Shown here: piece by piece, positions 33,001 to 48,000 of the stretch | Position numbering within the stretch: position 1 is the stretch's first letter | How the letters are laid out: every line of letters begins with the position of its first letter | Origin: Manduca sexta | Taxonomy: Eukaryota > Arthropoda > Insecta > Lepidoptera > Sphingidae | Reading direction: 5' to 3' | NCBI RefSeq assembly: GCF_014839805.1 | Contig: NC_051137.1 | Span: 8,731,170 to 8,795,169, forward strand | DNA length: 64,000 nucleotides | Program-made: the position numbers and the translations under genes | Notes under the pieces: model-generated | The model's input: only the letters and a program-made list of their open reading frames with translations | The model's database searches: none | Told to the model about the DNA's origin: nothing

Positions 33001-36000
33001 TCTGTTGCTTCCGTTGGCAAAGTCAAAACAAAGAAGATTCGCAAGTTCATTCGTCCGTGTTTTACAGACATGCTATAAGAGCTGTTTTATATTGTTATTC
33101 ATACTATTCATGACATTCATATACTGTACAGGTATGAATAATTATATCTATTATAACTATGGTAATGAAAATACAATGTCTACAGACCCCATCCAGTAGG
33201 ATATCGTTGAATATTCGATTTAAAAACATTATGATATAAGGGCTTTGAAATAGCTTGTCAATATTATACTTAATTTTGAAATACGACTACATAATAGTTA
33301 TTGATTTCTATCGATAATTTATCGATTAAAATGCGTTTTCATAATCATGAATGGTTAGGCACTTGACTTATCGTAAAAAACCATAATATTAGATGACGTC
33401 GATCAGTTCAAAATTTATATTGCCAATTTAATAAACCTCATTTTATCTCCAGAATTTCTGGCAACGGAACCCTACATTCATATGCCCTGACTGGGTCTTG
33501 ATTAAGTCTTAATTGCATAATATACGTAATAATTCATTTTGTAACGCATTTTGTACTATACTTTAGCATGTTTTGTGCATAACAAACTTTCCACGATGTA
33601 TACAGTCGCATAATCGTTGCTTAATATTTTTTTCATAATTTATAATTATTGTGCTTTAATCTGGTGTTACGGTAACCTTTGCACTTCGTATTATCTTTAA
33701 GTTTTTATTTGGTACATAGTATCATCTGGCAACAACACTCCGTTATCATCTTGTAGCCTCATGACCTAAAAATGGCTTCAGAAGAATTATTAAAAACGTT
33801 TCTTGTTATTATCTATAATTTAAATTAATGTCACTGCGTTTATTTTTAAAAATGTATATTGTTTAAACGTTATAATTTGACACAAGATCAATACTTTCTT
33901 CGGTTGTATGAAATTATCGATTTAATTGAATAATTATTGCAGAGGTAATGAAGTTTATTAAAAAATATCTTATCTAAAAAAAATAATTAAACTAATTACG
34001 TTTATTTTAAAGATCATGACCCATAGATAATATAACGGATGAATGGCGATTGATATAAGAAAAATCCAATTTTAATTATCTGACCCATATATTTTATTAT
34101 TTTTTTGTAAATACGTATGTTATGGAACATTCGCAAAATAAAGTATTTAATAGTCTTTTGTGCTAATTGATTGTTTTAGAGACTCGATAAATATATTTAA
34201 ATAGTAACTGTTTTTCAAATATCGGATTGCTACATTCAATAATTTTATTATGATAACACGAATGATATCAGTAAATTCATATTTCCGTATCCCGTTTGCG
34301 TTACGCAGTTCTGCGAAGCGCGGGAAATAAGTCATCGTCATTTTGGTATGCATTATTTAGAACAACGCCTTCTATCAGACGGCCATAAATTAGGTCAAAA
34401 TCAGCTCCCATTGACAAAGCTCTCTGAAACGAGGTCGCGACACAAACAGCGGCTTCATTTATCAACACAGCAGGAAACTGCTATCAACTTGTCGTTAGGT
34501 ACATAACACATTTTTGCAATTATTGCCGAAATAATTATAACTCCCACGATTTGTTATTGGGTTCTGATAAGCTGGTTATAAAATTCTACATACATGCACG
34601 ATACACGCGTTTTCTTTGTAAAATAATGATAACTTATCTATTCACTCATTTAACACATATTTATACTTTAAAGCATTATGCCCATAAAATAAATTTTATG
34701 TCATCACTTTATTTTTAACAGCTAAATGACTAGACGAGTCATTTAGCCACATATGCCAGTAAACAGTGCGTTGAAAGGAGTAACACATGAGCTGCAAAAT
34801 ATATAATGCATTACGTTGTAATTAGGTACCTACGTATGTACCTCTACTGGACTTGACATCCTCAGGGTCAACCCGTAACACTACCTACTTTATATTTCTA
34901 CCCTTTTCAGCAGTAAAACAATAACCAAAATGGTTGGAACTGCACACTACAAACTTTCAATTAAAGCATACGAGAAATAGATATAATTATTAATCGCTCA
35001 ATAAGTACTGAATGAAATCTTACACATCTTTAGTCCACACATAATCACACCTAGCTATGTGGTTTTCAGTTAAATACTTAATAAATCATTAACAAAATTA
35101 AGGAACTGTGATTGCAAACATATTGTAGCTAACTAATATATTTAATAGTAAATAATAAGTAAATAACTTATATACAAATAAACATGCGTTACAAGTATTG
35201 TTTATAATAATATGTGAAGACGATGTAATTAACGTGTATTATGTCATATAAAAGTTTACTACATTATATTGCTGTGTGGTTCTGTCGGTCAACGTTTGGT
35301 TATTTTATTCCGGGGTGAATCGCCCTGTCAATGTACGGGCTCATTCATGAGTCGCTCTTTTATCGTTGTGACGTAGGCCAGTACAGAACGTTGAACCCAA
35401 GAGGAAGTATGCCTATGTTCCTCAATTTTTACGTGTCCTCGTTATCGGTGTCGTGTATAGTGTTATTACATATAATTTTGACAAAAAAGAGCAACACAAT
35501 CTAAACCGCAAGCCAATAGAAGGGTAGAAAATGATGTCAAAATAAATTCACGAATTAATAATTATTTATTAATCGTCTAATAATACGGACGCTTTACAAA
35601 AGTCTATGGATTTTAATATTTCGTTAATAAATGAAACTCAATACTTCTCTTCCTGATACCAATACCTAACCATAAGTATAATAAATTATTCTTTCTTTCT
35701 CTCTTTCTTCTAAATTATTCTAACTATAAATGTAAAATAAAAATGTTAGAGTTTCGAACAAAATACTTAGTCTGGCCATAAATACTGTTACACTTAATTA
35801 TAAAAAAATATTACATTTGAATTTCGAATCTGTCATTTTTATACGATTGTTCATTGTGTTTTCTCATTTTGGCGCCAATACATTGTAAAATATTTTGCGA
35901 TATTAAAATGGTGTGGGGTGATAAAGAGAACCGAATCGCTGTGATAGCATTACACAAAGTAGGTATGGAGCCAAATGCAATTTTTAAAACTCTCCATACA

Positions 36001-39000
36001 CTTGGTATTAGTAAAATGTTTGTGTACCGGGCTATTAATAGGTACAATGAGACCTCCTCTGTTTGTGACAGAAAAGATCTGGCCGTCCACGTAGTGTTCG
36101 TACGAAAAAGGTGGTCAAAGCAGTAAGGGAAAGAATTCGAAGAAATCCTGTCCGAAAGCAAAAGATTTTATCTCGGGAAATGAAGATAGCACCTAGAACC
36201 ATGTCGCGTATTTTAAAAGATGACTTAGGACTTGCAGCCTATAAGAGACGCACTGGCCATTTCTTAACTGATAATTTAAAGAAGAATAGGGTGGTAAAAT
36301 CGAAACAACTACTGAAGCGGTACGCAAAGGGAGGTCACAGAAAAAATTTTGTTTACGGATGAGAAAATTTTACAATTGAGCAACATTTTAACAAACAAAA
36401 TGACCGTATTTATGCTCAAAGCTCTAAGGAAGCTTCCCAATTAGTCGACAGAGTGCAACGTGGACATTATCCGACTTCAGTGATGGTTTGGTGGGGTGTT
36501 AGCTATGAAGGAGTGACTGAGCCATATTTTTGTGAAAAGGTATCAAAACATCGGCACAAGTGTATCAAGATACCATTCTTGAGAAGGTAGTTAAGCCCCT
36601 TAACATCACCATGTTCAATAACCAAGTATGGTCCTTCCAGCAAGACTCGGCGCCGGGTCATAAAGCTCGGTCCACGCAGTCTTGGTTGGAATCGAACGTT
36701 TCGGACTTCATCAGAGCTGAAGACTGGCCGTCGTCTAGTCCCGATCTTAATCCGCTGGATTATGATTTGTGGTCAGTTTTAGAGAGTACAGCTTGCTCTA
36801 AACGCCATGATAATTTGGAGTCCCTAAAACAATCTATACGATTGGCAGTGAAGAATTTTCCCATGGAAAGAGTGCGTGCTTCTATTGATAACTGGCCTCA
36901 TCGTTTAAAGGACTGTATTGCAGCCAATGGAGACCACTTCGAATAAGCTTTTTATATTTTTAATTGTTTTATATTTATGTATTAAACTGACACACTGTAA
37001 AAGTAATAAATGTTATTTGCAGTTAACAATTTTCTTTTTTCTTTATTACAATATTTATGGCAAGACTAGGTATATACGAAGAAAAAGTAATTTTAATTTG
37101 ACATGCCCTCAAGCCATTTCTTCTCACTACACGATGAGATTTTGATGAAGCAGCAACATTAACTTTCTGTCAGAAATACACTACTAAATAAATAAACAAT
37201 AAACTACAAAATTATAAAAAAATTTTTTTTTATCTAAAACCGGGATTTTCGGCGAAAACATTTGTTATTTATGGATGATTTTTTGCAAAATGTCAGCTGA
37301 GGTAAAGACGAATATTATGTGATTAAATTTAATAATGAAATGTCAAAATGACCCTGTATATTCCATCGTTACAGTGAGTGCTATAACATTTTTATTTATT
37401 TTACCATTTTAAGAAATGCAAATGTCTGAAATATAGCTCTTAACAGATCTTATGGCAAGACGGCCAAAAGCTTAGTTCCTTTTAGCAAAAATGAAAGATT
37501 TTGTTACACTTTTGTGATACCCCCTTTTTTTTTTTTTTTTTTTTTGTGTCGCGGGGAAAATCCATTTACGGACCCCCCACCTCCGAAGAGGCGGGGGAGT
37601 GTCGGGCTCACCAGCGCCTTCCACCCAGCGATGCTAGGAGTCGCCCGAGATGTGATGGGCGATCGCTGGGTGGGTCCCTACCAGACTTAGCGCACCGGAA
37701 TACCGACTAAAAAACCCCGCGTGGGCCATCATCGGCGCATTAGGGACGGCTCCGGGAAAACCTGAGCAGAACGCATGGATTGCGCCGGAACCGCCCTGCG
37801 CAGTGCCGCTTTCGCGGCCCGACTCGGCGGGGAAAGGTCCGTTCCCCGCACGCCGAGCGTCGCTGTGGCGACGGCGACAACGTGAGGCCTAGCCCTTCAC
37901 GCTGTCGCCCACCCCGTGGGCCGCCTTAATGGATGGTAGGAGCGGCGGCCCCGGTTGCCCACGAGGCGCAGGGCGACGGGTTAGACACCGTCGCCCCGAC
38001 GCCTCCTTCTCCTCCTCTGGCGGCGGCGGGCGGGATCGGTCTGCTCCTATCCCGCTCCGCGGCCTCCTTCTGCGACATGGCACGCTCGCAGAAGGAGGCC
38101 ATAGCTCGCCACGACCTCCGACTGCGGACCATGGCGGCGACCACGGTCGGCAACGAGAGGTCGCTTCCGATGACGGCCAAGAGAGCGCTGCGCTCTTCCG
38201 TCCAGGCTGGGCACTCCTCGAGAGTGTGTTGGGCCGTGTCCTCGCGGCAGTTGCCACAGTGGTGGCACACGGCGGACTCCTCCTTCCCGGCTATGCGACA
38301 CAGGTATGCACCGAAGCACCCGTGCCCGGTGAGCACCTGCGTCAGCCGGAATGTCGGCGCACCGTGGCGCCTGTCCAACCACTGACGAAGGACGGGTCGC
38401 ACTGCCGCGACGGTCCTCAAGCCCGCACTCGGGCTCTCCAGCTTGAGCTGCCATTCCTCCACAGCGGCGTTGCGGAGGGAGACCAGAGTGGTCTCGACCT
38501 CTTGGGGGGCTAGCCTCTGTCCTCGGCGCAAGCTCTCTTCCCGCCACCAGAAGACAGAAGAGAGCCCGCGCGTCGAGATCCCAGGGCAGAGTGCCCGCCA
38601 ATACGCAAGCCGCTTCGTGTGAGATCGTGCGGTAGCCCCTGACGATACGCTGCGCCACCATGCGCTGCGGTCTTCGCAGCAGCCTGACGCAGCGGTCGTT
38701 CAGGAATTGGCCCATACGGGAGAACCATATAGGGCCATAGACCGCACGACTCCAGCGTACAGATTCCGGCAGGGATTGCCAGGACCTTCGACGTTTGGTA
38801 GCAGACGGCCGAGAGCACCGGCCGTCCGTACCAACTTTCGGCGAGAGAGCCTCAAAGTGCGCGCGGAAGTCCCATCGGCTGTCCAGATGAAGACCGAGAT
38901 ACTTCATCTTTGAGCCGACGGGTATCCGCACGCCCTCCACAGAGATGTAGGCCTCGATGGGCGGCCTACTCCGAGGCCCATGGAAGGCAAGGGCCTCGGT

Positions 39001-42000
39001 CTTGTGGAGAGCCACCGCGAGACCCAGTCGCCGAATCCTGCGCACCACCAATTCGGTACCGAATGAGGCGAGCAGGGACGCCCTCTGAAAGGTCCTGGCC
39101 GTCGCCGTCACGAGCGTGTCGTCCGCATAGCAGACGACGGCGACGCCTTGAAGGTTGGTACCACGGAGCACCCAGTCGTAGCCGATGTTCCACAGGAGCG
39201 GCCCGAGGACCGAGCCCTGCGGGACACCGCACGACATCGCTCTACGGTGCCACCCGTCAGCGCCCGGATACACCACGTACCTGTCTGACAAGTACGAGCG
39301 CACCAGACGCCGGAGATAAGGTGGCACCTCGTGATACCGCAGTGCCTCGTTGATGCAGGCCCAGGGCATGGTGTTAAACGCGTTGGCGATATCCAAGGAC
39401 ACCGCCAGCACGACCCTACCCCGAGCGACTGCATCCTCCGCCAGTGCTTTCACCCGCAGAATCGCGTGAATCGTGGATCGGCCGCGCCTAAACCCGTACT
39501 GGCAAGCGGCCAGATCCGGGCCGATCCGCTCGAGATGCCCGACGAGGCGAGCGTGTACCACACGCTCGAACAGTTTGCACACCTCGTCGAGCAACACGAT
39601 CGGTCGGTAGGCCGATGGCGACTCTGCGGGTCTCCCTTCTTTCTTGAGCAGGACAAGCTTCCCCGTCTTCCACCGCGACGGGAAAGTGCCCTGCTCAAAG
39701 CACGCGGAGAAAAGGCTACGGAGCCTCGTACCCAGTGACTCGACAGCGAGGACCCAGACACGTCCGGGTACACCGTCGAGCCCCGGAGCCGAGTTTTGCT
39801 CCGCAACCGAGACACTGCCACCTGGAGCTCTCCAGGCGAAACCTCCGGGATATCCTCTGCCGGAATCGACAACGATGGCGCCGATGGACGTGGCGCCATC
39901 GGTGGAGGAATGGCCTCCTGGGTGGCCGGAAATAACGCCGCGACAACGTCCGTCACCAGATCGGCTCGGAGACTCTGCGTCAGCGGGGCGCCCACGGGCG
40001 GAGCTTGCTCAACGCCATGCGGTACGGGCGTCCCCACGGGTCGCTGTCGAGAGTTCTCCGAGACTCCTCACGTGCCGCGGCCTTTGCTTGCGCAATGGCC
40101 ACCCGCAGCGCTCTCTTGGCCGTCTTGTGTAGGCCGTGAAGCAGCCGCTCCTGTTCATCATCGCCGGGTGGACGGGAATGACGGCGGCGGTGTCTGGCGA
40201 GTCGACGGCGCGCAGCCATGCAGGACGCGCGTAACTGGGTGAGCTCCGCCGACCACCAGTACACCTGTCGCTTCGGAGGGAGGCATCGGGCCCGGGGCAT
40301 GGCCGCGTCGCAGATTTGCGACATTGCCCCCCCGAACCACTCCGCCTCCTCTTCGACCCGCACCGGCCCTGCCGGTACAGGGAACCACGCCTGAACAAGA
40401 GCGGCTTCCTTCACAGCCTCCCGGTTGAGCCGCGTAACGGCCCAACGCTGGCCGCCCCATCGTCGGGAGGTCAAACTTCCACTGTTACTGGGCTGGTTGG
40501 TCCGGGGAGTGGAGACACTGAACCGTATGTACCGGTGATCGGACAGCGTCTCCTCCTCCACCAGGACTCTCCAGCCCTGGACACGGCGGGCTAGGTCCGG
40601 GGTGGCGAACGTGATGTCCACCACCGAACCCCCGTTGTGCCGCACGCACGTGTCCTCCGACCCCCGATTTAGGACGACCAGTCCTGAGGAGATCGCCCAT
40701 TCCTCCAGGGCCCTACCCCGCGCGTCCGTCACCGACGAACCCCAGGCCAAGGATTTGGCATTGAAGTCGCCGGCGACAAGCACAGGGCGGGGCTGGCTGC
40801 TTTGCACCACCAGGGTTCCCAGCCGAATGAGAAAACTCTCAAATTCGGCTAGGGATCTGTTGGGGGAGAAGTAGGCTCCCACTACCCACACCCCCAACAG
40901 AACCGCCACACATCCGGTACCCTTCGCTACTTTTTCGAAGGGCGGGGAGCCGGCGGCACCCCGGGTGATGACAGCCACCGAGCCGTCGGAGTCCCCTGCC
41001 CAGTCATCCCGGGGGGGAACGAAATACGGCTCGCTGACTACAGCCACGTGGATTGACCACTGCGCCAGGCTCTGAACAAGCAAGTCCTGCGCTCTGGCGC
41101 AGTGATTGATGTTCGCCTGGAGGAAATGTTTTTGTGCCATGATTTAATGGGCGATCTCCATCTCCACTGGGTGGGACGGTTGCGGACGCGTCACAACCTC
41201 GGCACCTCCTCCGCGACGGTTGCGGGAGGGATCGAAGAGGCGACGCAATCCTTGCCGCCCACCCTGTGCCCCGCGGGTTTGCCGGCAGCTGCGCACACTG
41301 CGCAATGCGGCTCCGCGGAGCAACCCTTGGCCTTGTGAGCCCTCAAGACCGCAACGGTAGCAGATCCCGCTGCGGTCCACCCTGCGGTGCATTTAGCACC
41401 TACGTGCCCCCGGCAAAGGCACCTGTAACACCTTTGGGGCCTCGGCTCAAGGAGCCGGACCCCGGCGGACACGAAGCCTACCAGGACGCGTCCTGCCCTG
41501 GCGACCTTATCCGCCACCTTTGCCGGGCACTGGGCCCACGCGGCGCCCAGACCCGAGTGCTCGATCTTGACCTGGCCCACCTTCAGGTCCTCGATCGAAC
41601 ACTCTCCGATTTTGGCGATAGCCGTTGCGACATCGTCAGGGGTGACGGACTCGTCAAGCCCTGAGATGCGCAGCTCTGCCGTCATGACGGGCCGGGAGAC
41701 GCGAACGCCTTCCGACCCACAAAGCGCCTCCCCTCATTTTGATGACGAGGGAGTCGGCTTTCGCCTCGGACTCAGGTCCGGGCACCTCGAAAAGGTAGGC
41801 ACCGGTGGCCACCCGTCGCGCCTTCATGCCGACCCCGATGCCAAGGCTGGCCAGGTCGACTTTGCCCCTGACCGCCTGCAGGGCCTGGGCGTAGGTCGTG
41901 CCCCGTTCTACCGCCTCCGGTGCTACCGTCAGGGTGACGGCAGCCTTCTTCGGAAGACGAAGCTGGGGCACAACCTTGCGCACCACCTTCTGCCTCTGGC

Positions 42001-45000
42001 CGGCATTTGGGGCGTTCGGCTTCGGCCCGGTCCTCCTCTTGTTCCTCTTCCCCTGCCGCCCCGGTTACCCACCACTGTCCACCCTTCTTCCACTGTTGTG
42101 GGGGCCGGAGCGGATTGAGGCAGAGGCGTCGCCGCTCTCCCTCCTGGACCCCCGCATACGCCGACGCGGCGGGCGTTGGGCAGGCTCCTCGGCCACAGGT
42201 GTGGCTGCAGGAGCGGGGGGCCGAGGCGGGAGCTGGAACGTCAGCAGATCTGGGCGGAGCCGCGAGTGTTGCTGCTGCCCGACTCCTCCTCTCCCCGACG
42301 GCTGGCCAGGACGGGCCAGACACCACCGACGCCACTGACGAGCGTGGGAAGGGCGCTGGGGCGAGTTTGGCCGAGATCGCCTCGAGCGTTTTCTCCATGA
42401 GAGCTTCCATCCGTCTCTCATGCCGCTCGAGGCGATCCTCCTCCTTTTCTTAGAGGCCGCCTTCGGCTCCCTGGAGCGGTCGCCGGCCACAAAATCCTCG
42501 AGGATTTTGTTCTGGGTGGCCAAGGCAGCCTCCAGTGCCGTCACCTTCCGCTCGAGGGAGGCTATTATGGCCTCCAGTCTCGCGGTTTCCGCGGAGGAGG
42601 GCTCTTCCGCGCGCTCCTGCAGCTTGGCGGCATCCTCCCTGAGAGCCTTCACAAACGTCCCTTTGAGGTTCCGGGACGCTTGTGAGACGTGACGGATGTT
42701 CTCCGCCACCTCAAGGAGGAGGTTCTTTGTGGGAACCTTTGCCGACTTTGGCGCCGCAATTTTCGGGCAGGGCGCCACGATCCCCACTTCCTGGAGCGCT
42801 GCCTCCTCCTCCACTGCGCGGGCGGCTTCGGCCACACGTTCCTCCCTCAGGGCCGACTGGTAAGCCTCTTTAATCCCGGCCACGGAGTCATCCTCCTCCG
42901 TATCCGAGGCTGAGGCCCCACACAATTTTTTGGCAGCGGCGCGCAATACTGGGTCCGTTGCGCTGCCACTGCCACTCGTGCGGACTCCCCGCGGCCTTTT
43001 TGAGGCCGGCTTACGGGGTTGCCGCATTATTCGCCTAGGTAGCCGCGAAGAGTCACTGCTCGGCTCGGACTCGCTCAGGATCCGGGCCGGCGCGCGCCTC
43101 CTAGCGGCCACCGCCTTCTTTGGCTTAGAGCCACTACCACCGCGTATCTCGGCAGTCGAGGTGGAGGCAGTGTTACGCCCAGTCGCCAACGTGATGTCGC
43201 GGTCGGAGAGCAATTCTACCTCGACAGTGCACTCTTTTTTTTTTATTATTTTTTTTTGGGTTTCCATCTAATTCCCACGAGTATGGGGGAAATAACGGTC
43301 CGCCCAGGCAGTGCCCCCTGTACCTGGGTAAGCCTAGCGTAACCCGCGCAGAGTGTCGGCCGGTACTCTGGCGGGGTCGCACTCGGGACCGAACTACCCA
43401 TCGGCCATGCATCCCTCGCGGTGCGCCGCCGCTTGGGATTCGGGGTGATTTTTATAGAGGTTTTCTTCCTCGCGGTCCGGGCGGTTAAGCCAAGACCCTC
43501 GGTCCAGTGGGAGCGCGAGACATATCCACAGACCTCCACACCAGATTACGATCTGCGACGGCGACAATGGGAGAGGGAGTCCCCCCACTGCCTGCTCGGG
43601 GCGGGATGAGCGCACACCGAGCCCGTCGACACCCCGGACAGAACCGGGAGCCGCCCGAGATGGGCCCACCTCGTCCGAATCGGACGACGGCCGCCGCAAG
43701 GGGCGACGACCGCCATCCAACTCCATTGTCAGGATATTGGCCGTCGCGCCAACCAGCTCGATCGACGCGCCGTTGCCCAGGGTGCACCACGAGGAGGTTT
43801 CCTGACCTAGCACCCCGATACCCCCTACCATGCCATGACTGTTGCAGAATGATGACAAATTTTTGTCGCAAAGTTTATTTTAGAAATGTGAGTGTACACT
43901 TTGTATTTTTGCTTATGTAGCAGTGTCCAGTGGTTTTTTTTAAGTCGGTAAAAAAGATAATAGTAAGGGCTTTATCGACCCACTCTTTTACTGCAAAGCT
44001 TGATTAAGCACGTGCTATATATCGACAATAAGGACCAAGTCTAAAGTTTTTTTTATTTAATTATTTTCTCTTCTTACAATGGATGGGATTTCGACATATT
44101 CTAGTTTTGAAAACATTATCATTTTGACAGCTTTTCTGAATTTATTTGTTCGTGGTGCGGTTGCGCCCGTAGATTACCCTGGTATTTACTGGCTTTGGAC
44201 AGAGGAAGTCTTATGTAGGAAACCTTGAATTATTTTGTAATATAAATAATGTATATTTTGCAAGTTGAACACAATGCCGGCCTCAAGAACCGGCGACTGG
44301 TCTACTGGCCATCTCTCCCATACTGTACGTCGATACTGGTTGAACAATTTGGTTAATTCCCATACCGAACTCTACTAAATGACTATTTATGAAAATAAAT
44401 AGAAATAAAATAAATAGTGCGCGATGAAATAGCTTTTGCGAAATATTGTTACAATAACATCTGTCTCTTTTGTGTCTCACTGTTTCGTTACATTTATTTT
44501 CAGAAATAATAAAATATTAATTCATAATCATGCGCAATTTATCAGTTTTAAACAACGTGCGATTTACTATTTATTATATTAGGAAAGTAAAAAAATAAGT
44601 GAGTAATTCCAATGATTTTAGGTTCTAATTTCTCAACATTTTTGAAATCCTAACCCAATCAAAACATTCAATTATTTTGTTTGAATAACATCAGTTTATA
44701 AAATTGATATTGATGGTATAAGTCCCTAACTACATACAACTATGTACACCGCTTATTGCAGTTTATATGTACACAAGATTCCGTTTTACAACCGCGAGCA
44801 CTGCACTGAAAGTTATTGCTTACTTCCAGTAAAGTGAAATAGGTCAATAGTTTCAGTGCGGCAACAAAAGCCAGTTGTGCAGCTATATTCCTCATCTATT
44901 TTTAGTATTGGTCGATGACGGTATGTGATGTCGGCTGTCGGTGATTGCGGAAAGCATGCCGCTGCTCCGTGAATGTGCGAGTTGGCGTCAGAGACCCAAA

Positions 45001-48000
45001 CATACTCGTTAAACTAATAATAACACCGCAACTTGATAACTTCATATTATTCATAATCTCACACACTTTCGGAATCAAGCCTAATGAGAATGACGCTGAT
45101 ACTGCTTTATAGAAATTCACATCTCAAGTTGTATTACCTTTCGATACAGAACCTGTAGGTAATCAATACCTGTATATTCGTATTTGAACACGCTAATCTC
45201 TAAACCTTCTATTACGATGTACAATATCCTTTACTTATACGAAACTACATAATCCCAAGTGCTTTATGGTTATTTTGGGAAAGTACTACTTGCAATAATT
45301 AATAATATTTGTCAGCCTCCGGGGCGTAGTGAACAAAATGGCACAAATAAATTGATTATAATATATTTTACAACAGATATAGACCATGTATTGTAGGTAT
45401 TATCACGCTGCTTTAACCTTTTTAATACGCTTCCATAAAATTTTTATTCTGGAAAATGATTTTCACGCGGGTGCAGTGGCGAACAAAAGTTAAGTACTTA
45501 TTGACATTACCTGATGACCATAGAGTGTTTTGGTAAAGACAGCCCAGAGATGAGCCACTTCCAGGCTCACGTGTTTTCTCAAATAATTTTATAGATCTTA
45601 TTGTTAGGTAATCACACTGCCCGAAGGCGCCATCATAAATGGTCTTATTTAGTTTGGCGTATTTTATTCGGACTTTGAACTCAATAAAATTTTAACTACT
45701 ATCATTTTGCGTGAAAGTTGAATGTACTTTAAAAATAAGTTTATCAAGAGTTCGGCTTCATTATTAATTATACCTAACTGGAAAAAAATACGTTGACTTA
45801 TAATGATGTTTAAAGTGTTCTCCTTTGAAACATGTAGGCACGTGATAATAAACTTTGGCTTCTTACTTCTTGTTAATATTACTTTGATGTTTAGATGGTT
45901 TTAAAAAGTAGATAGACGTAGAAACCGCTTAACGAATTTTGATGAAATTTGACACAAGGACATAATATAGGCTACTTTTGATCCCGGTAAAATTCATAAT
46001 GGAACTTTAAGTAAAGGTTATATAGTTTCAGATGGACGGAACCGCGAACAAAATCTAGTAATGATAATAATAATTATATTCGTTTTGATGTTTTTATTAT
46101 ACGTAAAAATAATTGTAACGTAAGATAATATGAGGGAAAATTATTCAGTTTTAACCAGCTTTTGAAGCTATTCGTGCAGACTCCAAACTATAGCAGAAAT
46201 AAATGATATATAATGACTAGCTTCCGCCCGCAGCTTCGCCCGCGTGGATTTCGGACTTCAAAAATGGAGGAGGTGCTCAATTTGTCGGGATGTTTTTTTT
46301 AATTTATGGTGGTATGCAGGTGGTCCGATTGTCCGGTCAGGGTTTGATGATGGGATCCTGGTGAAATCGAAGGAACTTTTAACCATTAAGGTTGCACACG
46401 AAATGACGGAAGCTTAAAAATGGAGTAACTTCTCCCGTTTTCCCAACATTTTCCATCACTGCTATGCTCCTATTAATTGTAGCGTGATGAAAAGTATACT
46501 ATAACCAGCTCAGGAGTATGAAAAATAATTGTACCAAGTTAAGTTAAAATCCGTCGAGTAGTTTTTGTTTCTATAACGGTTATACAGACAGACAGACAAA
46601 AATTTTACTAATTGCATTTTTGGCATCAGTATCGATCCCTAATCACCCCCCAGTTATTTTGGAAATATATTTCATGTACAGAATTGACCTCTCTACAGAT
46701 TTATTATAAGTATAGATATGCAAAAGTAGCTCAAAAATTGTCCATAACGAAAACATGCATTTTAAAGTAAAACAAAAGAAATAATATCGTGAAGCCAACC
46801 AAATAACTAATGATATATTAAATTTTGTGACTGTTCAATTTAGTCGGGTCCGCGATATCACTTTTGTTTCAGAACGCGACATTACATTATTATATTCTGT
46901 GCTCCAACGCACACTGCTTTGATGTTAGGAACACAACTACATTGCTTAGACAACAGTGAACTTTATACAATAGCAATAAAGCTCAAATTGACTCTACGTA
47001 TTAGTTAGAAAACGTTTGTATGGGAAATAGAAAAATGCTGTTTTGAGGATTTTCCCGGCAATTATTCGAATTTTTCTCACCTTTTAAATCTTCCCTAGAT
47101 CTCCACGAATAATTCAAGACCAAGATAAGATAAATCCGTTCAGCCGTTCTCGAGTTTTAGCGAGACTAACGAACAGCAATTCATTTTTATATATATAGAT
47201 AATACACATTGAGACGTGGCCTCTCACTGGGGGCCTCATTAGGAGACTCAAGGTTACTCAACGAGCTATGGAGAAGGCTATGCTCGGTATTTCCCTACGA
47301 GACCGAATCAGAAATGAGGAGATCCGTAGGAGAACAAAGGTTACTGACATAGTCCATAGGATTAGCAAGCTGAAGTGGCAGTAGGCCGGGCACATAGCTC
47401 GAAGAACCAATGGCCGTTGGGGTCGAAAGGTTCTAGAGTGGAGGCCACTTCCAACAGGTCGACGTGGAGATCCTTGGGGGAGGCCTATGTTCAGCAGTGG
47501 ACTTCCTGTGGTTGAGATGTTGATGATGAATGATAATGAAATAGCGGCTACATAACCGGAACTGCAATGGCCTTCTCATCGATGATGTTGTTCATACATA
47601 TATAATATATAAGAACATTAATATTATTTAATTCCTTACAGCACCGGGACACTGCAAGCCTGTTTACCCAACATCAAAATCCCTTAGGAAATTATAATTT
47701 AGCCTTTTGGTGACTTATATACTTTTAAATATCTAAAAGCTATTTTTGACAAGTAAAACACACAGCTCCGGTCGCTCCAGTCCTGTATTGAGAACGGCTA
47801 CGTTCGGGTGTTTATGATTCGTTCGAGTCACCAGATTCCGGTAAACGCTCGTAAATCCCGACATAGCGTTCCATTTTTTAATTTGACATAGTTACATCAA
47901 GAATAAACATGACTCCTTGTTTTAAATACACCTGGTAATTAAAAAGAGGCAAGACCAGAACGTAGTAAAATGAGTATTTTTATAATACTCGCGGTATTAC

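Larger units (their letters stand above)
37516..43826 (-). mobile_element. R1-clade non-LTR retrotransposon, nearly full length, dead
   Basis: The element body is about 37,525-43,816, on the minus strand. A poly(A) tail shows as about 20 T on the plus strand (37,525 on). A target duplication GATACCCCC(T) flanks it (37,516-37,524 and 43,817-43,826). GC content is far above the surroundings, and the change coincides with the duplication. ORF1 has CCHC knuckles; ORF2 has endonuclease, reverse transcriptase and a C-terminal CCHC finger, the order of R1/TRAS/SART-type elements. Several frameshifts make it inactive. Confidence 0.88.

Noticed and set aside
43394..43871. Minus-strand frames at the 5' end of the R1-like element
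   Set aside because: They cross the target duplication into flanking DNA and show no gag-like sequence. Treated as 5' UTR plus flank.
37929..43920. Many long plus-strand frames opposite the R1-like element
   Set aside because: High GC content gives long shadow frames. Only the minus strand shows endonuclease, RT and zinc-finger motifs.
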